64,000 nt of DNA from positions 5,699,060 to 5,763,059 of the forward strand of contig NZ_RJUU01000001.1 of NCBI RefSeq assembly GCF_003751445.1. The letters are read 5' to 3'. This DNA is from Streptomyces sp. 840.1. Lineage in GTDB: Bacteria; Actinomycetota; Actinomycetes; Streptomycetales; Streptomycetaceae. The notes under the pieces are model-generated. The model saw only the letters and a list, made by a program, of their open reading frames with translations, was not told the DNA's origin and did no database searches. Shown piece after piece: positions 32,630 to 41,905 of this stretch. Numbering within the stretch: position 1 is the first letter of the stretch; each line of letters opens with the position of its first letter. Both the position numbers and the translations under genes were made by a program.

Positions 32630-34921
32630 ATGTTCGAGCACATGCCTCTCAGACGGAGAACGGTGACCGCGCTGGTCGCCGCCCTCGCCCTCCTACTCGC
32701 CCTGCTGTCCCTCCAGGCCACGCCCGCGCACGCGGCGGGCAAGCTGACGGCCACCTTCACCTCCGCCGACAACGGCCCCTGGTGGAAGGGGACATACATC
32801 CTGCACAACGACACCGACACCGCCGTCACCAACTGGAGCCTCGAATTCGACCTGCCGGCCGGGGTCGCGATCAGCAGCTCCTACAACGGCACCGTCACCA
32901 CCCAGGGCAAGCACATCACCGCGGTCAACGCCCACTACAACGGCACGGTCGCCGCGCACAGCACCACCGAGCCGTACAGCTTCTGGTTCGTCGCCACCGG
33001 ACCGATCACCGCGCCCACCGGCTGCCGGATCAACGGCGACAAGTGCGACGGCTCCGCGGACGCCCCGCCGGGCGCGCCCGGCGGCCTGAAGAAGACCGAT
33101 GTCACCGCCCGTACCGCCTCGCTGTCCTGGACGGCCGCCACGGCGGGGGACTTCCCCGTGGCCTCGTACGACATCCTTGCGGGCGGCAAGGTGCTGGGCT
33201 CGGCCACCGCCGCGACCTCCGCCACGGTCACCGGTCTGACCCCCGCCACCGCGTACTCCTTCACCGTCCGGGCCAAGGACACCCGGGGCAACACCTCCGC
33301 CGAGAGCGCCCCGCTGACCGTCACCACGGTCGACCCGGCCTCCGACACCTCCCCGCCGACGGCCCCCGGCGCACTGCACTCGACGGCCGCCGACTCCTCG
33401 TCCGTCACCCTGGCCTGGACCGCCGCCACGGACAACCAGCGGGTCGCCGCGTACGACGTCTACAAGGGATCCGCCCTGGCCACCACGGTCTCCGGCACCA
33501 CGACCACCGCCACCATCGGCGGCCTGTCGCCCTCGACCTCGTACACCTTCACGGTCAAGGCACGCGACCCGGCGGACAACGCCTCGGCGGCGAGCAGCGC
33601 GCTCACGGTGAAGACCGACGACATCGTCGGCGCCGGCAAGTACGCGAAGGTCGGCTACTTCGTCCAGTGGGGCATCTACGGCCGCCAGTACTTCGTGAAG
33701 AACCTCCAGGACTCCGGGGCCGCCGGCAAGCTCGACATCGTCAACTACGCCTTCGCCAACATCGACCCCAACAACCTCACCTGCCTGAACGGCGTCACCA
33801 AGGGCACCACCGCCGACCCCGAGGACCCCGAGCAGGGCACCGGCGCCGGTGACGCGGACGCCGACTACACCCGCCCCTTCAGCGCCGCCCAGTCGGTCGA
33901 TGGCGTCGCGGACGACGGCTGGGGCAAACTGCGCGGGAACTTCAACCAGCTGAAGAAGCTGAAGAAGCTCCACCCGAACCTGAAGATCGTGGTCTCGCTC
34001 GGCGGCTGGACGTACTCGAAGTACTTCTCCGACGTGGCCGCCACCGACGCGGCCCGCAAGAAGTTCGTCTCCTCCTGCATCGACATGTACATCAAGGGCA
34101 ACCTGCCCGAGTACGGCGGCGCGGGCGGCCCCGGCACCGCCGCAGGCATCTTCGACGGCTTCGACATCGACTGGGAGTGGCCGGGCACCGGAACCGGACA
34201 CCCCGGCAACCACTACTCGCCGAACGACAAGGGCAACCTCACCCTGCTGCTCGCCGAGTTCCGCAAGCAACTGGACGCGCTGGGCGGCGGCCACCGCCTG
34301 CTCACCGCCTTCACCCCCGCCGACCCCCAGAAGATCGGTGACGGCTGGGACCTGGGCAAGGTCTTCGACTCCCTCGACGTCGCCAACGTCCAGGGCTACG
34401 ACTTCCACGGCTCGGGCAGCGACAACTCCTGGGAACCGAACCGCACCGGCCACCAGGCCAACCTCTACAACGACGACCAGGACCCGTACGGCTTCCACTT
34501 CAGCGCCGACACCGCGATCAAGGCGTACACGGACGCGGGCGTCGAACCCCGCAAGCTGACCCTGGGCATCCCGTTCTACGGCCGGGGCTGGCAGAACGTC
34601 ACTGACGGCGGCGCGGCGGGCGAATGGCAGCCCGCGGGCGGAGCCGCCCCGGGCCAGTTCGCCGAGGAGGCCGGCACCCGCGGGTACTCCAATCTCATCG
34701 GCGCCTACCCGACGATGACGGTCCACCACGACGAGCAGTCCGTGTCCACGTACGGCTACACCGGGAACCAGTGGTGGTCCTTCGACGACACCTGGTCCAT
34801 CGGCAAGAAGACGGCCTACGTGAAGGACAAGGGCCTGCTGGGCGTCATGGTCTGGGAGATGTCGGGCGACACCCCGCAGGGCACCCTGCTGGGAGCGCTC
34901 GACTCCGGCCTGAAGAAGTAG
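32630..34921 (+). CDS. Secreted multidomain GH18 chitinase
   Basis: 763 aa from ATG 32630 (GGGAG upstream); ATG 32642 is a possible internal start. Signal peptide of about 36 residues (ends AHAAG), then a CBM2-like domain (about 37-140; WWKGTYILHNDTDTAVTNWS, ending in a Cys pair), two fibronectin III domains (about 147-235 and 246-330), and a GH18 domain from about 338. The catalytic DxxDxDxE reads FDGFDIDWEW, preceded by KIVVSLGGWTYSKYF, with a C-terminal WWSFDD. It degrades chitin outside the cell. DasR-type boxes upstream suggest GlcNAc-phosphate control. Confidence 0.95.
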   Translation: MFEHMPLRRRTVTALVAALALLLALLSLQATPAHAAGKLTATFTSADNGPWWKGTYILHNDTDTAVTNWSLEFDLPAGVAISSSYNGTVTTQGKHITAVNAHYNGTVAAHSTTEPYSFWFVATGPITAPTGCRINGDKCDGSADAPPGAPGGLKKTDVTARTASLSWTAATAGDFPVASYDILAGGKVLGSATAATSATVTGLTPATAYSFTVRAKDTRGNTSAESAPLTVTTVDPASDTSPPTAPGALHSTAADSSSVTLAWTAATDNQRVAAYDVYKGSALATTVSGTTTTATIGGLSPSTSYTFTVKARDPADNASAASSALTVKTDDIVGAGKYAKVGYFVQWGIYGRQYFVKNLQDSGAAGKLDIVNYAFANIDPNNLTCLNGVTKGTTADPEDPEQGTGAGDADADYTRPFSAAQSVDGVADDGWGKLRGNFNQLKKLKKLHPNLKIVVSLGGWTYSKYFSDVAATDAARKKFVSSCIDMYIKGNLPEYGGAGGPGTAAGIFDGFDIDWEWPGTGTGHPGNHYSPNDKGNLTLLLAEFRKQLDALGGGHRLLTAFTPADPQKIGDGWDLGKVFDSLDVANVQGYDFHGSGSDNSWEPNRTGHQANLYNDDQDPYGFHFSADTAIKAYTDAGVEPRKLTLGIPFYGRGWQNVTDGGAAGEWQPAGGAAPGQFAEEAGTRGYSNLIGAYPTMTVHHDEQSVSTYGYTGNQWWSFDDTWSIGKKTAYVKDKGLLGVMVWEMSGDTPQGTLLGALDSGLKK

Positions 34922-34932
34922 CCGGTCCCCAC

Positions 34933-34972
34933 GGCCGGTCCGCCGGGTCCCGCCGGGACCTGCGGACCGGCC
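34933..34972. terminator. Bidirectional terminator after the chitinase gene
   Basis: GGCCGGTCCGC (34933-34943) and GCGGACCGGCC (34962-34972) pair perfectly; GGGTCCC/GGGACC nest inside. It lies between the convergent chitinase and hypothetical gene ends. Confidence 0.85.
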
Positions 34973-34982
34973 ACCCGCCGCG

Positions 34983-35630
34983 TCAGAGCACGATGCGGTC
35001 CCGCACCAGCCGCAGACAGTCCTCGTCCCCGGCCGGCAGCTCCTCGCCCGCCGGCCAGGGGTGCACGGTCAGCGTCAGGTGGGTCAGATAGCCGTAGGGC
35101 CCGCCGTCCTCGCGCGGGGCGAGCACGACCCCGTGCTCGCCCATGCGCCATATCCGGCACCACAGATGAGGCCCCAGCCCGAGCCGGTCGTCGGCGCGCA
35201 GCGTGCGCAGCGGCGGACCGAGCTCGGCGACGACGACCTCCGCCGCCCGGTCGAGCACGGCTTCGCACTCCGCCAGGGCGGGCTCCTCGAGCAACTCCCA
35301 GCCGGGCAGGGCCGCCCAGTCCCCGATCAGCTCGACGAGCGCGTCGCGACCGTACTCATCGGGATCGGGCGGCTCGACGGGATACGCCTCGCCGAACGTC
35401 AGGATCAGCGTGGCCTCCGGATCGCCCAGCGGAGCGCCTTCGTACCAGAGGACGTGGTGGTGCCGGGTGAGGACCGCGTCGCAGACGAGATCGGTGAACT
35501 CCCAGCCGAGTTCCGCCTCGGTGTACTCGTAGAACTCCTCCTCGGGCACGGGCGGCATGGCAGGCATGGCCAGCAACTCCCTGACCGAGGCGGCGGAGAG
35601 CGGTGAGTGGGCGAGCGAATGTACGGGCAT
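34983..35630 (-). CDS. Conserved-looking acidic hypothetical protein
   Basis: 215 aa from ATG 35630; the open frame continues upstream but the extra sequence is low-complexity. I do not recognise the family. The protein is rich in Glu, Trp and Pro (EEEFYEYTEAELGWEFTDLV, LGLGPHLWCRIWRMGEHGVV), has no membrane segment and no Cys pairs, and shows strong G/C third-position bias, so it is very likely coding. It is convergent with the chitinase gene and 150 bp from malate synthase. Confidence 0.65.
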   Translation of the reverse strand: MPVHSLAHSPLSAASVRELLAMPAMPPVPEEEFYEYTEAELGWEFTDLVCDAVLTRHHHVLWYEGAPLGDPEATLILTFGEAYPVEPPDPDEYGRDALVELIGDWAALPGWELLEEPALAECEAVLDRAAEVVVAELGPPLRTLRADDRLGLGPHLWCRIWRMGEHGVVLAPREDGGPYGYLTHLTLTVHPWPAGEELPAGDEDCLRLVRDRIVL

Positions 35631-35730
35631 GAGGCGCGGAGCTCCCCTGGTCGACGCGTGACGGGGCCGGGGTCCGAGGACCGGCGCCGGGATGATTTCA
35701 CAGCGCCGGGCCCGTGCACCGGACACGCCT

Positions 35731-35762
35731 CCGCCCCCGGAGCCGCACGGCACCGGGGGCGG
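35731..35762 (-). terminator. Terminator hairpin after malate synthase
   Basis: CCGCCCCCGG (35731-35740) and CCGGGGGCGG (35753-35762) form a perfect 10-bp stem with a 12-nt loop just past the aceB stop. Confidence 0.7.
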
Positions 35763-35780
35763 GAGTTCGTACCGGAGCCG

Positions 35781-37400
35781 TCAGCGCAGCTGCTCGTACG
35801 CCGGCAGCGTCAGGAAGTCCGCGTAGTCCTGGTCCAGGGAGACCTGGAGGAGGAGGTCGTGGGCCTGCTGCCACTTGCCGGCGGCGAAGGCCTCGTCGCC
35901 GATCTCGGCGCGGATCGCGGCCAGTTCCTCGGCGGCGACCTTACGGGCCAGCTCCGCCGTGGCGTGCTCGCCGTTCTCGAAGACCACGTCCGCGTTGATC
36001 CACTGCCAGATCTGCGAGCGCGAGATCTCGGCGGTGGCCGCGTCCTCCATCAGGTTGAAGATGGCGACCGCGCCCATGCCGCGCAGCCAGGCCTCGATGT
36101 AGCGGATGCCGACCGCGACGGCGTTGCGCAGGCCGTCGTAGGTGGGCTTGGCGTGCAGGGTGTCGATGGCGATCAGGTCGCCGGGGGCCACCGAGACGTC
36201 CTCGCGCAGGCGCTCCTTCTGGTTCGGCTTCTCGCCGAGCACCGCGTCGAAGGAAGCCATCGCGATCGGGACCAGGTCGGGGTGGGCGACCCAGGAGCCG
36301 TCGAAGCCGTCGCCGGCCTCGCGGTCCTTGTCGGCCTTGACCTTCTCGAAGGCGACCTTGTTGACCTCGGCGTCACGGCGCGACGGGATGAAGGCCGCCA
36401 TGCCGCCGATCGCGTGGGCGCCGCGCTTGTGGCAGGTGCGGACGAGGAGTTCGGTGTAGGCCCGCATGAACGGGGCGGTCATCGTCACCGCGTTGCGGTC
36501 CGGCAGGACGAACTTGGCGCCGCCGTCACGGAAGTTCTTGACGATGGAGAAGAGGTAGTCCCAGCGGCCCGCGTTCAGCCCGGAGGCGTGGTCGCGGAGC
36601 TCGTAGAGGATCTCCTCCATCTCGTAGGCGGCGGTGATCGTCTCGATCAGGACCGTCGCGCGGACCGTGCCCTGCGGGATGCCGAGCTCGTCCTGGGCGA
36701 AGACGAAGATGTCGTTCCAGAGGCGGGCCTCCAGGTGTGACTCGGTCTTCGGCAGGTAGAAGTACGGGCCCTTGCCGAGGTCGATGAGGCGCTGGGCGTT
36801 GTGGAAGAAGTAGAGGCCGAAGTCGACCAGCGCGCCGGGCACCGGGGTGCCGTCGAGCTGGAGGTGGCGCTCCTCCAGGTGCCAGCCGCGCGGGCGGGTG
36901 ACGACGGTCGCGAGCTCGTCGGCGGGCTTCAGGGCGTACGACTTGCCGGACTTCGGGTCCGTGAAGTCGATCGCGCGGTTGTAGGCGTCGATCAGATTGA
37001 GCTGGCCGAGGACGACGTTCTCCCACGTGGGGGCGGACGCGTCCTCGAAGTCGGCGAGCCAGACCTTGGCGCCCGAGTTCAGGGCGTTGATGGTCATCTT
37101 GCGGTCGGTGGGACCGGTGATCTCCACCCGGCGGTCGTTCAGCGCGGCCGGGGCCGGCGCGACCTTCCAGGAGTCGTCCGCACGGATCGCCGCGGTCTCC
37201 GGCAGGAAGTCCAGCGTGGAGGTGCGGGCGATCTCGGCGCGGCGCTCACCGCGGCGGGCGAGGAGCTCGTCACGGCGCGGGGTGAACCGGCGGTGCAGCT
37301 CGGCCACGAACGCGAGGGCCGCGGGGGTGAGGACCTCGTCCTGCCGGGGCAGGGGCTCGGCATCGACGATGGCCAGCGAGGACGGCGCTGGTGCGGACAT
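35781..37400 (-). CDS. aceB: Malate synthase A
   Basis: 539 aa, the size of malate synthase A. Signature blocks: KVWLADFEDASAPTWENVV (about 104), RPRGWHLEERHL with the active-site Arg, FYLPKTESHLEARLWNDIF, GTVRATVLIETITAAYEMEE and AGRWDYLFS. It condenses glyoxylate with acetyl-CoA to malate. No isocitrate lyase gene is adjacent; in this locus the glyoxylate probably comes from allantoin. The promoter carries both purine-regulon palindromes at the -35 and in the spacer. Confidence 0.96.
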   Translation of the reverse strand: MSAPAPSSLAIVDAEPLPRQDEVLTPAALAFVAELHRRFTPRRDELLARRGERRAEIARTSTLDFLPETAAIRADDSWKVAPAPAALNDRRVEITGPTDRKMTINALNSGAKVWLADFEDASAPTWENVVLGQLNLIDAYNRAIDFTDPKSGKSYALKPADELATVVTRPRGWHLEERHLQLDGTPVPGALVDFGLYFFHNAQRLIDLGKGPYFYLPKTESHLEARLWNDIFVFAQDELGIPQGTVRATVLIETITAAYEMEEILYELRDHASGLNAGRWDYLFSIVKNFRDGGAKFVLPDRNAVTMTAPFMRAYTELLVRTCHKRGAHAIGGMAAFIPSRRDAEVNKVAFEKVKADKDREAGDGFDGSWVAHPDLVPIAMASFDAVLGEKPNQKERLREDVSVAPGDLIAIDTLHAKPTYDGLRNAVAVGIRYIEAWLRGMGAVAIFNLMEDAATAEISRSQIWQWINADVVFENGEHATAELARKVAAEELAAIRAEIGDEAFAAGKWQQAHDLLLQVSLDQDYADFLTLPAYEQLR

Positions 37401-37535
37401 GAGCTGTCACTCCTTCAGCGGGCGGTGCGGACGGCTTCTCACGGCCGCCGGGTCGCCTGAAACGGCACGGCGTGCCATGGCTCCGGGATACGGCCGTGGC
37501 CGCCGTCTGGGGTGCAGAGGGCTTCTGACCAGTGG

Positions 37536-37575
37536 ATAGTAGTTTCCTCATGGTGGAAGTTCAATGGTTTGTTGA
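37536..37575 (-). promoter_or_regulatory. aceB promoter with both purine-regulon palindromes
   Basis: On the minus strand TTGAAC (37564-37559) and TACTAT (37541-37536) are spaced by exactly 17 bp. TCAATGGTTTGTTGA (37561-37575) overlaps the -35, as at katA and uraD. TTCCTCATGGTGGAA (37544-37558) fills the spacer and ends 2 bp before the -10, as at hyi and the IclR gene. This is the only promoter in the window that combines both motifs in this tight geometry, and it has the best hexamers. Confidence 0.7.
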
Positions 37576-37634
37576 TGTCGAGATTCTCCGGGTCGACAGA
37601 AGTGCCCCTCGGTTGGCGCAGCGTGCCAGTGCGT

Positions 37635-38282
37635 TCACTCAAGGTGGAACAGGTCCTCCGCCGTGTCGATGTCGTACGCCTGAGCCACATCGGAACACTC
37701 GACGAGCGTGATCGCATCGCGGTGCGCCCGCAGATAGGCGCGCGCCCCCTGATCGCCCACCGCCCCCGCCGCGATGTCTGCCCACAGACCGGCCCCGAAC
37801 AACACCGGATGGCCGCGTTCACCCTCGTACGAGGCGGCCGCCAGGCTCGTGCGGGAGCGGTAGGCCGACCGCACCCGCGCCACCGCCCCGGCGCCGATAC
37901 CGGGCTGGTCGACCAGGAGTACGACGACCGCGTCCGCGTCCGTGCCGGCCAGCGCGCCGAGGCCGGCCCGCAGCGAGGAGCCCATGCCCTCGGCCCACTC
38001 GGGGTTGACGGTCACGGTGCAGCCGGACAGCTCCGCCCTGGCCCCCACCTCGTCGGCCGCCGCCCCGAGCACCACGTGGACCGGGCCGCAGCCACCGTCG
38101 CGCAGGGTGCGTACCGCGTGGTCGACGAGGAGGCCGCCGCGGTGTTCCAGCAGTGCCTTGGGGCGGCCGCCCAGCCGGCGGCCGCCGCCCGCGGCGAGGA
38201 GCAGCCCGGCGACGGTGGGGTTTGCGGCCGGGTTGACGATCGGGTTGACGGAGGGGGAGGAGTGGTGCGGATTGCTTGTCAT
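37635..38282 (-). CDS. MobA/MocA-like nucleotidyltransferase
   Basis: 215 aa from ATG 38282. The nucleotide-binding N-terminus VAGLLLAAGGGRRLGGRPKA (about 24-43) is followed by LVDQPGI (metal Asp, about 125) and RGHPVLFGAGLW, the pattern of molybdenum cofactor cytidylyltransferases (MocA) and related NTP transferases. MocA makes the MCD cofactor for xanthine dehydrogenase-type enzymes, which fits the purine setting, although no dehydrogenase is in the window. It is encoded upstream of aceB in the same direction, with a 234-bp gap that contains the aceB promoter. Confidence 0.8.
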   Translation of the reverse strand: MTSNPHHSSPSVNPIVNPAANPTVAGLLLAAGGGRRLGGRPKALLEHRGGLLVDHAVRTLRDGGCGPVHVVLGAAADEVGARAELSGCTVTVNPEWAEGMGSSLRAGLGALAGTDADAVVVLLVDQPGIGAGAVARVRSAYRSRTSLAAASYEGERGHPVLFGAGLWADIAAGAVGDQGARAYLRAHRDAITLVECSDVAQAYDIDTAEDLFHLE

Positions 38283-38488
38283 GCGGCCTGGATACCTCAC
38301 AAGCCGGGCTCCCGCACAGACGGACCGTTTCTGCAACCGCCTGTGATCGCTCGGGACACACCGAGTTCCGTTCGTGGAGTGGCGCCCGGTACCTTTCATG
38401 GCGTTAACTTGCCCGCACTCCGGGACACTTGACCAAGGTCCGGGTCTCGGTCGTGACACCGGCACAAGGATGTGCGAGGGGGAGTGCT

Positions 38489-38803
38489 TTGTTGAAGAGC
38501 GTGGGGCAGGCGCGGGTGACCAGCAGCAACGAGGACCCGAGGGTGACGGAGCTGCGTACAGCCGTCTCCCGGCTCCGGCGGGAGCTGGCCGGACATCCCG
38601 CGGAGTTTCCGGACCGCGCGATCGCCGAGGAGGAGCTGGCGGCGCTGGACGCGATGGCGGTCAGCGGAGCGCCCGAGATTCCCCGGCTCCGCCGCTCGCT
38701 GCTGCTGATCGCGGGGGCGATCGGCTCGGTCAGCGCGCTGGCGTCGGCGCTCAGGGACGTACGGGTCGCCGTGGATCTCTTCGGAGAGCCGCCGCGCCGC
38801 TGA
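38489..38803 (+). CDS. Small Streptomyces-type hypothetical protein (DUF5955-like)
   Basis: 104 aa from TTG 38489, chosen because GGGGGAG lies 5 nt upstream; GTG 38516 is an alternative. A charged helical N-terminal half (RVTELRTAVSRLRRELAGHP) is followed by a helix (RSLLLIAGAIGSVSALASAL) that may be buried or membrane-associated, ending VDLFGEPPRR. I believe it matches a short actinomycete family of unknown function. It is convergent with the response regulator gene. Confidence 0.62.
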   Translation: MLKSVGQARVTSSNEDPRVTELRTAVSRLRRELAGHPAEFPDRAIAEEELAALDAMAVSGAPEIPRLRRSLLLIAGAIGSVSALASALRDVRVAVDLFGEPPRR

Positions 38804-38847
38804 AGCGGAGCGAGCGGGGCGGCGGAGCCGGCGGGATGGGCGGCGGT

Positions 38848-39498
38848 TCAGCGCCGGATGAGCCTGCGAGCCGTCGCCGCCGCGACCGCCGCCGTACGTG
38901 AGTCGACGCCCAGCTTGGCGTAGATGTGCACCAGGTGGGACTTCACCGTCGCCTGGCTCAGGAACAGCTTCTTGCTGATCCGCAGGTTCGACAGCCCCTC
39001 ACCCACCAGTTGCAGGACCTCCAGCTCGCGCTTGGTGAGCGCCTCGGCCGGGGTCCTCATCCGGTCCATCAGCCGGTGTGCGACGGCGGGGGCGAGCGCG
39101 GACCGGCCTGCCGCAGCCGTGCGGACCGCGGCGGCCAGCTCCTCGGGCGGAGCGTCCTTCAGCAGGTAGCCTGCGGCGCCCGCCTCGACCGCGGCGAGGA
39201 TGTCGGCGTCCGTGTCGTAGGTGGTCAGGATCAGCACCCGGGGCGCGTCCGGCACCGCGGTGATCGCGGCGGTGGCCGCCGAGCCGTGCAGCCCCGGGCC
39301 GAACTGCAGGTCCATCAGGACGACGTCGAACCCGCCGGTCGCGGCCAGGGCCACGGCCTGCTCGGCGGTGGCTGCCTCGGCGGCGACGTGGAAGTCCGGC
39401 TCGGTGTCCAGGACGGCCCGCAGCCCGGCCCGGACCACCGGGTGGTCATCGGCGAGCAGCAGCCTGATCGGTGTGCCCGGTGTGATGGGCGACGTCAT
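38848..39498 (-). CDS. NarL/LuxR-type response regulator
   Basis: 216 aa from ATG 39498, overlapping the kinase stop as ATGA. Receiver domain: LLADDHPVVRAG acidic pair, phospho-acceptor Asp in VVLMDLQFG (about 60), LTTYDT and YLLKDAP Lys. The output is a LuxR helix-turn-helix with LTKRELEVLQLVGEGLSNLR and SQATVKSHLVHIYAKLGVDS. It is the partner of the kinase encoded just upstream and probably controls the divergent ABC exporter, from which they are separated by a 110-bp shared promoter region. Confidence 0.94.
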   Translation of the reverse strand: MTSPITPGTPIRLLLADDHPVVRAGLRAVLDTEPDFHVAAEAATAEQAVALAATGGFDVVLMDLQFGPGLHGSAATAAITAVPDAPRVLILTTYDTDADILAAVEAGAAGYLLKDAPPEELAAAVRTAAAGRSALAPAVAHRLMDRMRTPAEALTKRELEVLQLVGEGLSNLRISKKLFLSQATVKSHLVHIYAKLGVDSRTAAVAAATARRLIRR

Positions 39499-40703
39499 GC
39501 GGAGTCCTGTCCGTTCGGGCCGGCGGGGAGCGGCAGGGTGAGGGCGACGGCCGTGCCCTGGCCGGGCGCCGACTCGACGCTCAGCGTGCCGCCCAGGGAA
39601 CGGGCCCGCGAGCGCATGGCGGGCAGCCCGAAGCCACCGGTCCCGCTGCGGCCGGGGGCGGCGGCCGGGGAGTCCGGCGAGAAGCCCCGGCCGTCGTCGA
39701 CCACGTCCAGCGACACCGAGGTGTCCATGAAGCTCAGCGTGATCTCCGCCCGTCGCGCCCCGGCGTGCCGCGCGGTGTTGGCCAGCGCCGACTGCGCGGT
39801 ACGCAACAGCGCCACCTCGTACGGAGTGGGCAGCTCCACCGGAGTGCCGCTGACGGCGAACTGCACGGTGAGAGCGGCGTCCGTGCTGCGGGCCGAGAGC
39901 CGTTCCAGGGCGGCCGCCAGCGAACCGTTCGCCAGGTCGGGCGGGGTCAGGGCGCGCACGAAGCGGCGGGCCTCGGCGAGGTTGTCCTGGGCGGCCTCGC
40001 GGGCCTGGCGGACATGGGAGGTGGCGGGCGCGTCCGGCTCCAGGGTGCGTTCGGCGGCGCGCAGGAGGAGCTGAATGCTGGACAGGCCCTGCGCGAGCGT
40101 GTCGTGGATCTCCCGCGCCAGCCGTTCGCGTTCGGCGAGGGTGCCGGCCGTGCGTTCGGCCGCCGCCAGCTCCGCCCGGGTCGAGACGAGCTCCTCGATG
40201 AGTTCGCGGCGCCGCTCGCTCTCCCGGAACAGCGCGTCGTACCCGAGCACCGTCGCGACGGCCACCGCGGCGCCGAGCACCGGGCCGATGAAGGTGCCGG
40301 GCGTGACCGTCTGCCCGTGCACCAGGAAACTGGTGATGGCGGCGCCCGCGGTCACCGCCACGGCGGGCAGCCCCCAGCGCATCGGCAACAGGTGCAGCTC
40401 GAGGAAGTACAGCGGGAACGCCACCCACAGCCCGTCCGGCGACAGCGCCAGCAGCACCAGCCAGAGCGCCCCGAGCACCCCGAGCCAGTACGCCCCCGCC
40501 CGGGTCCCCGGCTGCACGACGGGGGCGAGCGCACCGCCCGCGTACGCGCCGGCCAGCACGCAGGACACCACGACGACGGCGGCGGCGTGCGGATCCCCGG
40601 CGCTCACGGCCTTGACCGCCGCCAGCGCCAGCAGCCCCAGCAGCAGGGCGTGCAGACACAGCCGCAGCGCGGCGGCGACCGGCGGATGAACACGTGTTTC
40701 CAT
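39495..40703 (-). CDS. Sensor histidine kinase (HisKA_3 type)
   Basis: 402 aa. Five to six N-terminal membrane helices (about 10-155) without a large extracellular loop suggest sensing within the membrane. Then come HisKA_3 with LAREIHDTLAQGLSSIQLLL (phospho-His about 204) and a HATPase with the N-box region AQSALANTARHA and the DDGRGFSPDS G1 box. It matches the kinases that pair with NarL regulators and ABC exporters to sense cell-envelope stress or peptide antibiotics; that role is inferred from layout. Confidence 0.93.
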   Translation of the reverse strand: METRVHPPVAAALRLCLHALLLGLLALAAVKAVSAGDPHAAAVVVVSCVLAGAYAGGALAPVVQPGTRAGAYWLGVLGALWLVLLALSPDGLWVAFPLYFLELHLLPMRWGLPAVAVTAGAAITSFLVHGQTVTPGTFIGPVLGAAVAVATVLGYDALFRESERRRELIEELVSTRAELAAAERTAGTLAERERLAREIHDTLAQGLSSIQLLLRAAERTLEPDAPATSHVRQAREAAQDNLAEARRFVRALTPPDLANGSLAAALERLSARSTDAALTVQFAVSGTPVELPTPYEVALLRTAQSALANTARHAGARRAEITLSFMDTSVSLDVVDDGRGFSPDSPAAAPGRSGTGGFGLPAMRSRARSLGGTLSVESAPGQGTAVALTLPLPAGPNGQDSA

Positions 40704-40740
40704 GATTCGTCCAGCGTAGGCGGGCGGTGCCGGGGGCCGG

Positions 40741-40756
40741 TCAATCGAAAGGTTGA
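40741..40756. promoter_or_regulatory. Candidate operator between the two-component system and ABC exporter
   Basis: TCAATCGAAAGGTTGA is a 16-bp dyad (5 of 6 arm bases paired) centred in the 110-bp divergent gap, at a suitable place for the adjacent NarL-type regulator. Weak evidence; single copy. Confidence 0.35.
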
Positions 40757-40813
40757 TGTCGGGCCCAGCCGGCGGGCGATGTTTCCAGAGCGGCGCGGAC
40801 CGACGCTGGAGTC

Positions 40814-41905
40814 ATGTTCGTCGCATGGAGAGATCTTCGGTTCGCCAAGGGCCGGTTCGCGCTCATGGGCACGGTCGTGGTGCTGATCACGCTGCTCGTG
40901 GGTCTGCTGTCCGGCCTCACGGCCGGACTGGCCCGGGAGAACACCTCGGCCGTCACGGGGCTGAGCGCCGACCACCTGGCGTTCGCCGCCCCGCCCGACG
41001 GCCAGTCGGTGTCCTTCACCAATTCCACCGTCGAGGAGCGTGCCTGGCTGAGCTGGGCCGGGCGGCCCGGCGTCGAGAAGGCGCAGCCGCTCGGCATCCG
41101 CACGGTCAACGCCGCCTCGGTGGCGGGGGAGCGGACCTCGGCCGTCTCGGCGTTCGGCGTCGAGCCGGACAGCGGCCCGGCGCCCTTCGGCACCCGGGTG
41201 GCACCGGGGCAGGTGGTGCTCTCCGCCCAGGCGGCCGAGGACCTCTCCGCAGGGGCCGGCGACCGGCTGCGGCTCGGCGGCACCGAGGTCACCGTCGCGG
41301 CGGTCGCGGGCGACGCCTCCTACAGCCATACGCCGGTCGTGTGGACCGCGCTGGCCGACTGGCAGCGGCTCGGCGCCGACGGCGCGGGCGGCGGGGCCCA
41401 CGCCACGGTGATCGCCCTGACCACGACGGAGGGCGCCGATCTGGCGGCGGGCGACCGCGCGGCCGGCACCAGCACGCTCACCCTGGACGGCTCGCTCACC
41501 GCCATCGGCTCCTACCAGGCCGAGAACGGCTCGCTCCAGCTGATGCGCGGCTTCCTGTTCGCCATCTCCGCCCTGGTCATCGGCGCCTTCTTCACCGTCT
41601 GGACGATCCAGCGCAGCGGCGACGTCGCCGTCCTCAAGGCACTCGGTGCCTCCACGCCCTATCTGCTCCGGGACGCGCTCGGGCAGGCCGTGGTGTTGCT
41701 CGCCATCGGTACGGGGACCGGCACCGCGCTCGCCTCGGGCATCGGCGCCCTGGTCAGCGGCGGGGCCGTGCCCTTCGTCCTGGAGGCGTCGACCGTCCTC
41801 GTCCCGGCGGCCGTGATGATCACCCTCGGCGCCGTCGGGGCGGCCCTGTCCATCCGGCGGATCACCGCCGTCGACCCACTCACCGCACTCGGGAGTGCCC
41901 GATGA
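40814..41905 (+). CDS. FtsX-like ABC transporter permease
   Basis: 363 aa with an N-terminal membrane helix (about 17-40), a large extracytoplasmic MacB-PCD-like domain (about 45-235), then three C-terminal helices (LFAISALVIGAFFTVWTIQR; VVLLAIGTGTGTALASG; VLVPAAVMITLGAVGAAL) forming the FtsX fold. It works with the ATPase encoded by the overlapping next gene as an exporter or mechanotransmission complex. Divergent from the two-component system. Confidence 0.9.
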   Translation: MFVAWRDLRFAKGRFALMGTVVVLITLLVGLLSGLTAGLARENTSAVTGLSADHLAFAAPPDGQSVSFTNSTVEERAWLSWAGRPGVEKAQPLGIRTVNAASVAGERTSAVSAFGVEPDSGPAPFGTRVAPGQVVLSAQAAEDLSAGAGDRLRLGGTEVTVAAVAGDASYSHTPVVWTALADWQRLGADGAGGGAHATVIALTTTEGADLAAGDRAAGTSTLTLDGSLTAIGSYQAENGSLQLMRGFLFAISALVIGAFFTVWTIQRSGDVAVLKALGASTPYLLRDALGQAVVLLAIGTGTGTALASGIGALVSGGAVPFVLEASTVLVPAAVMITLGAVGAALSIRRITAVDPLTALGSAR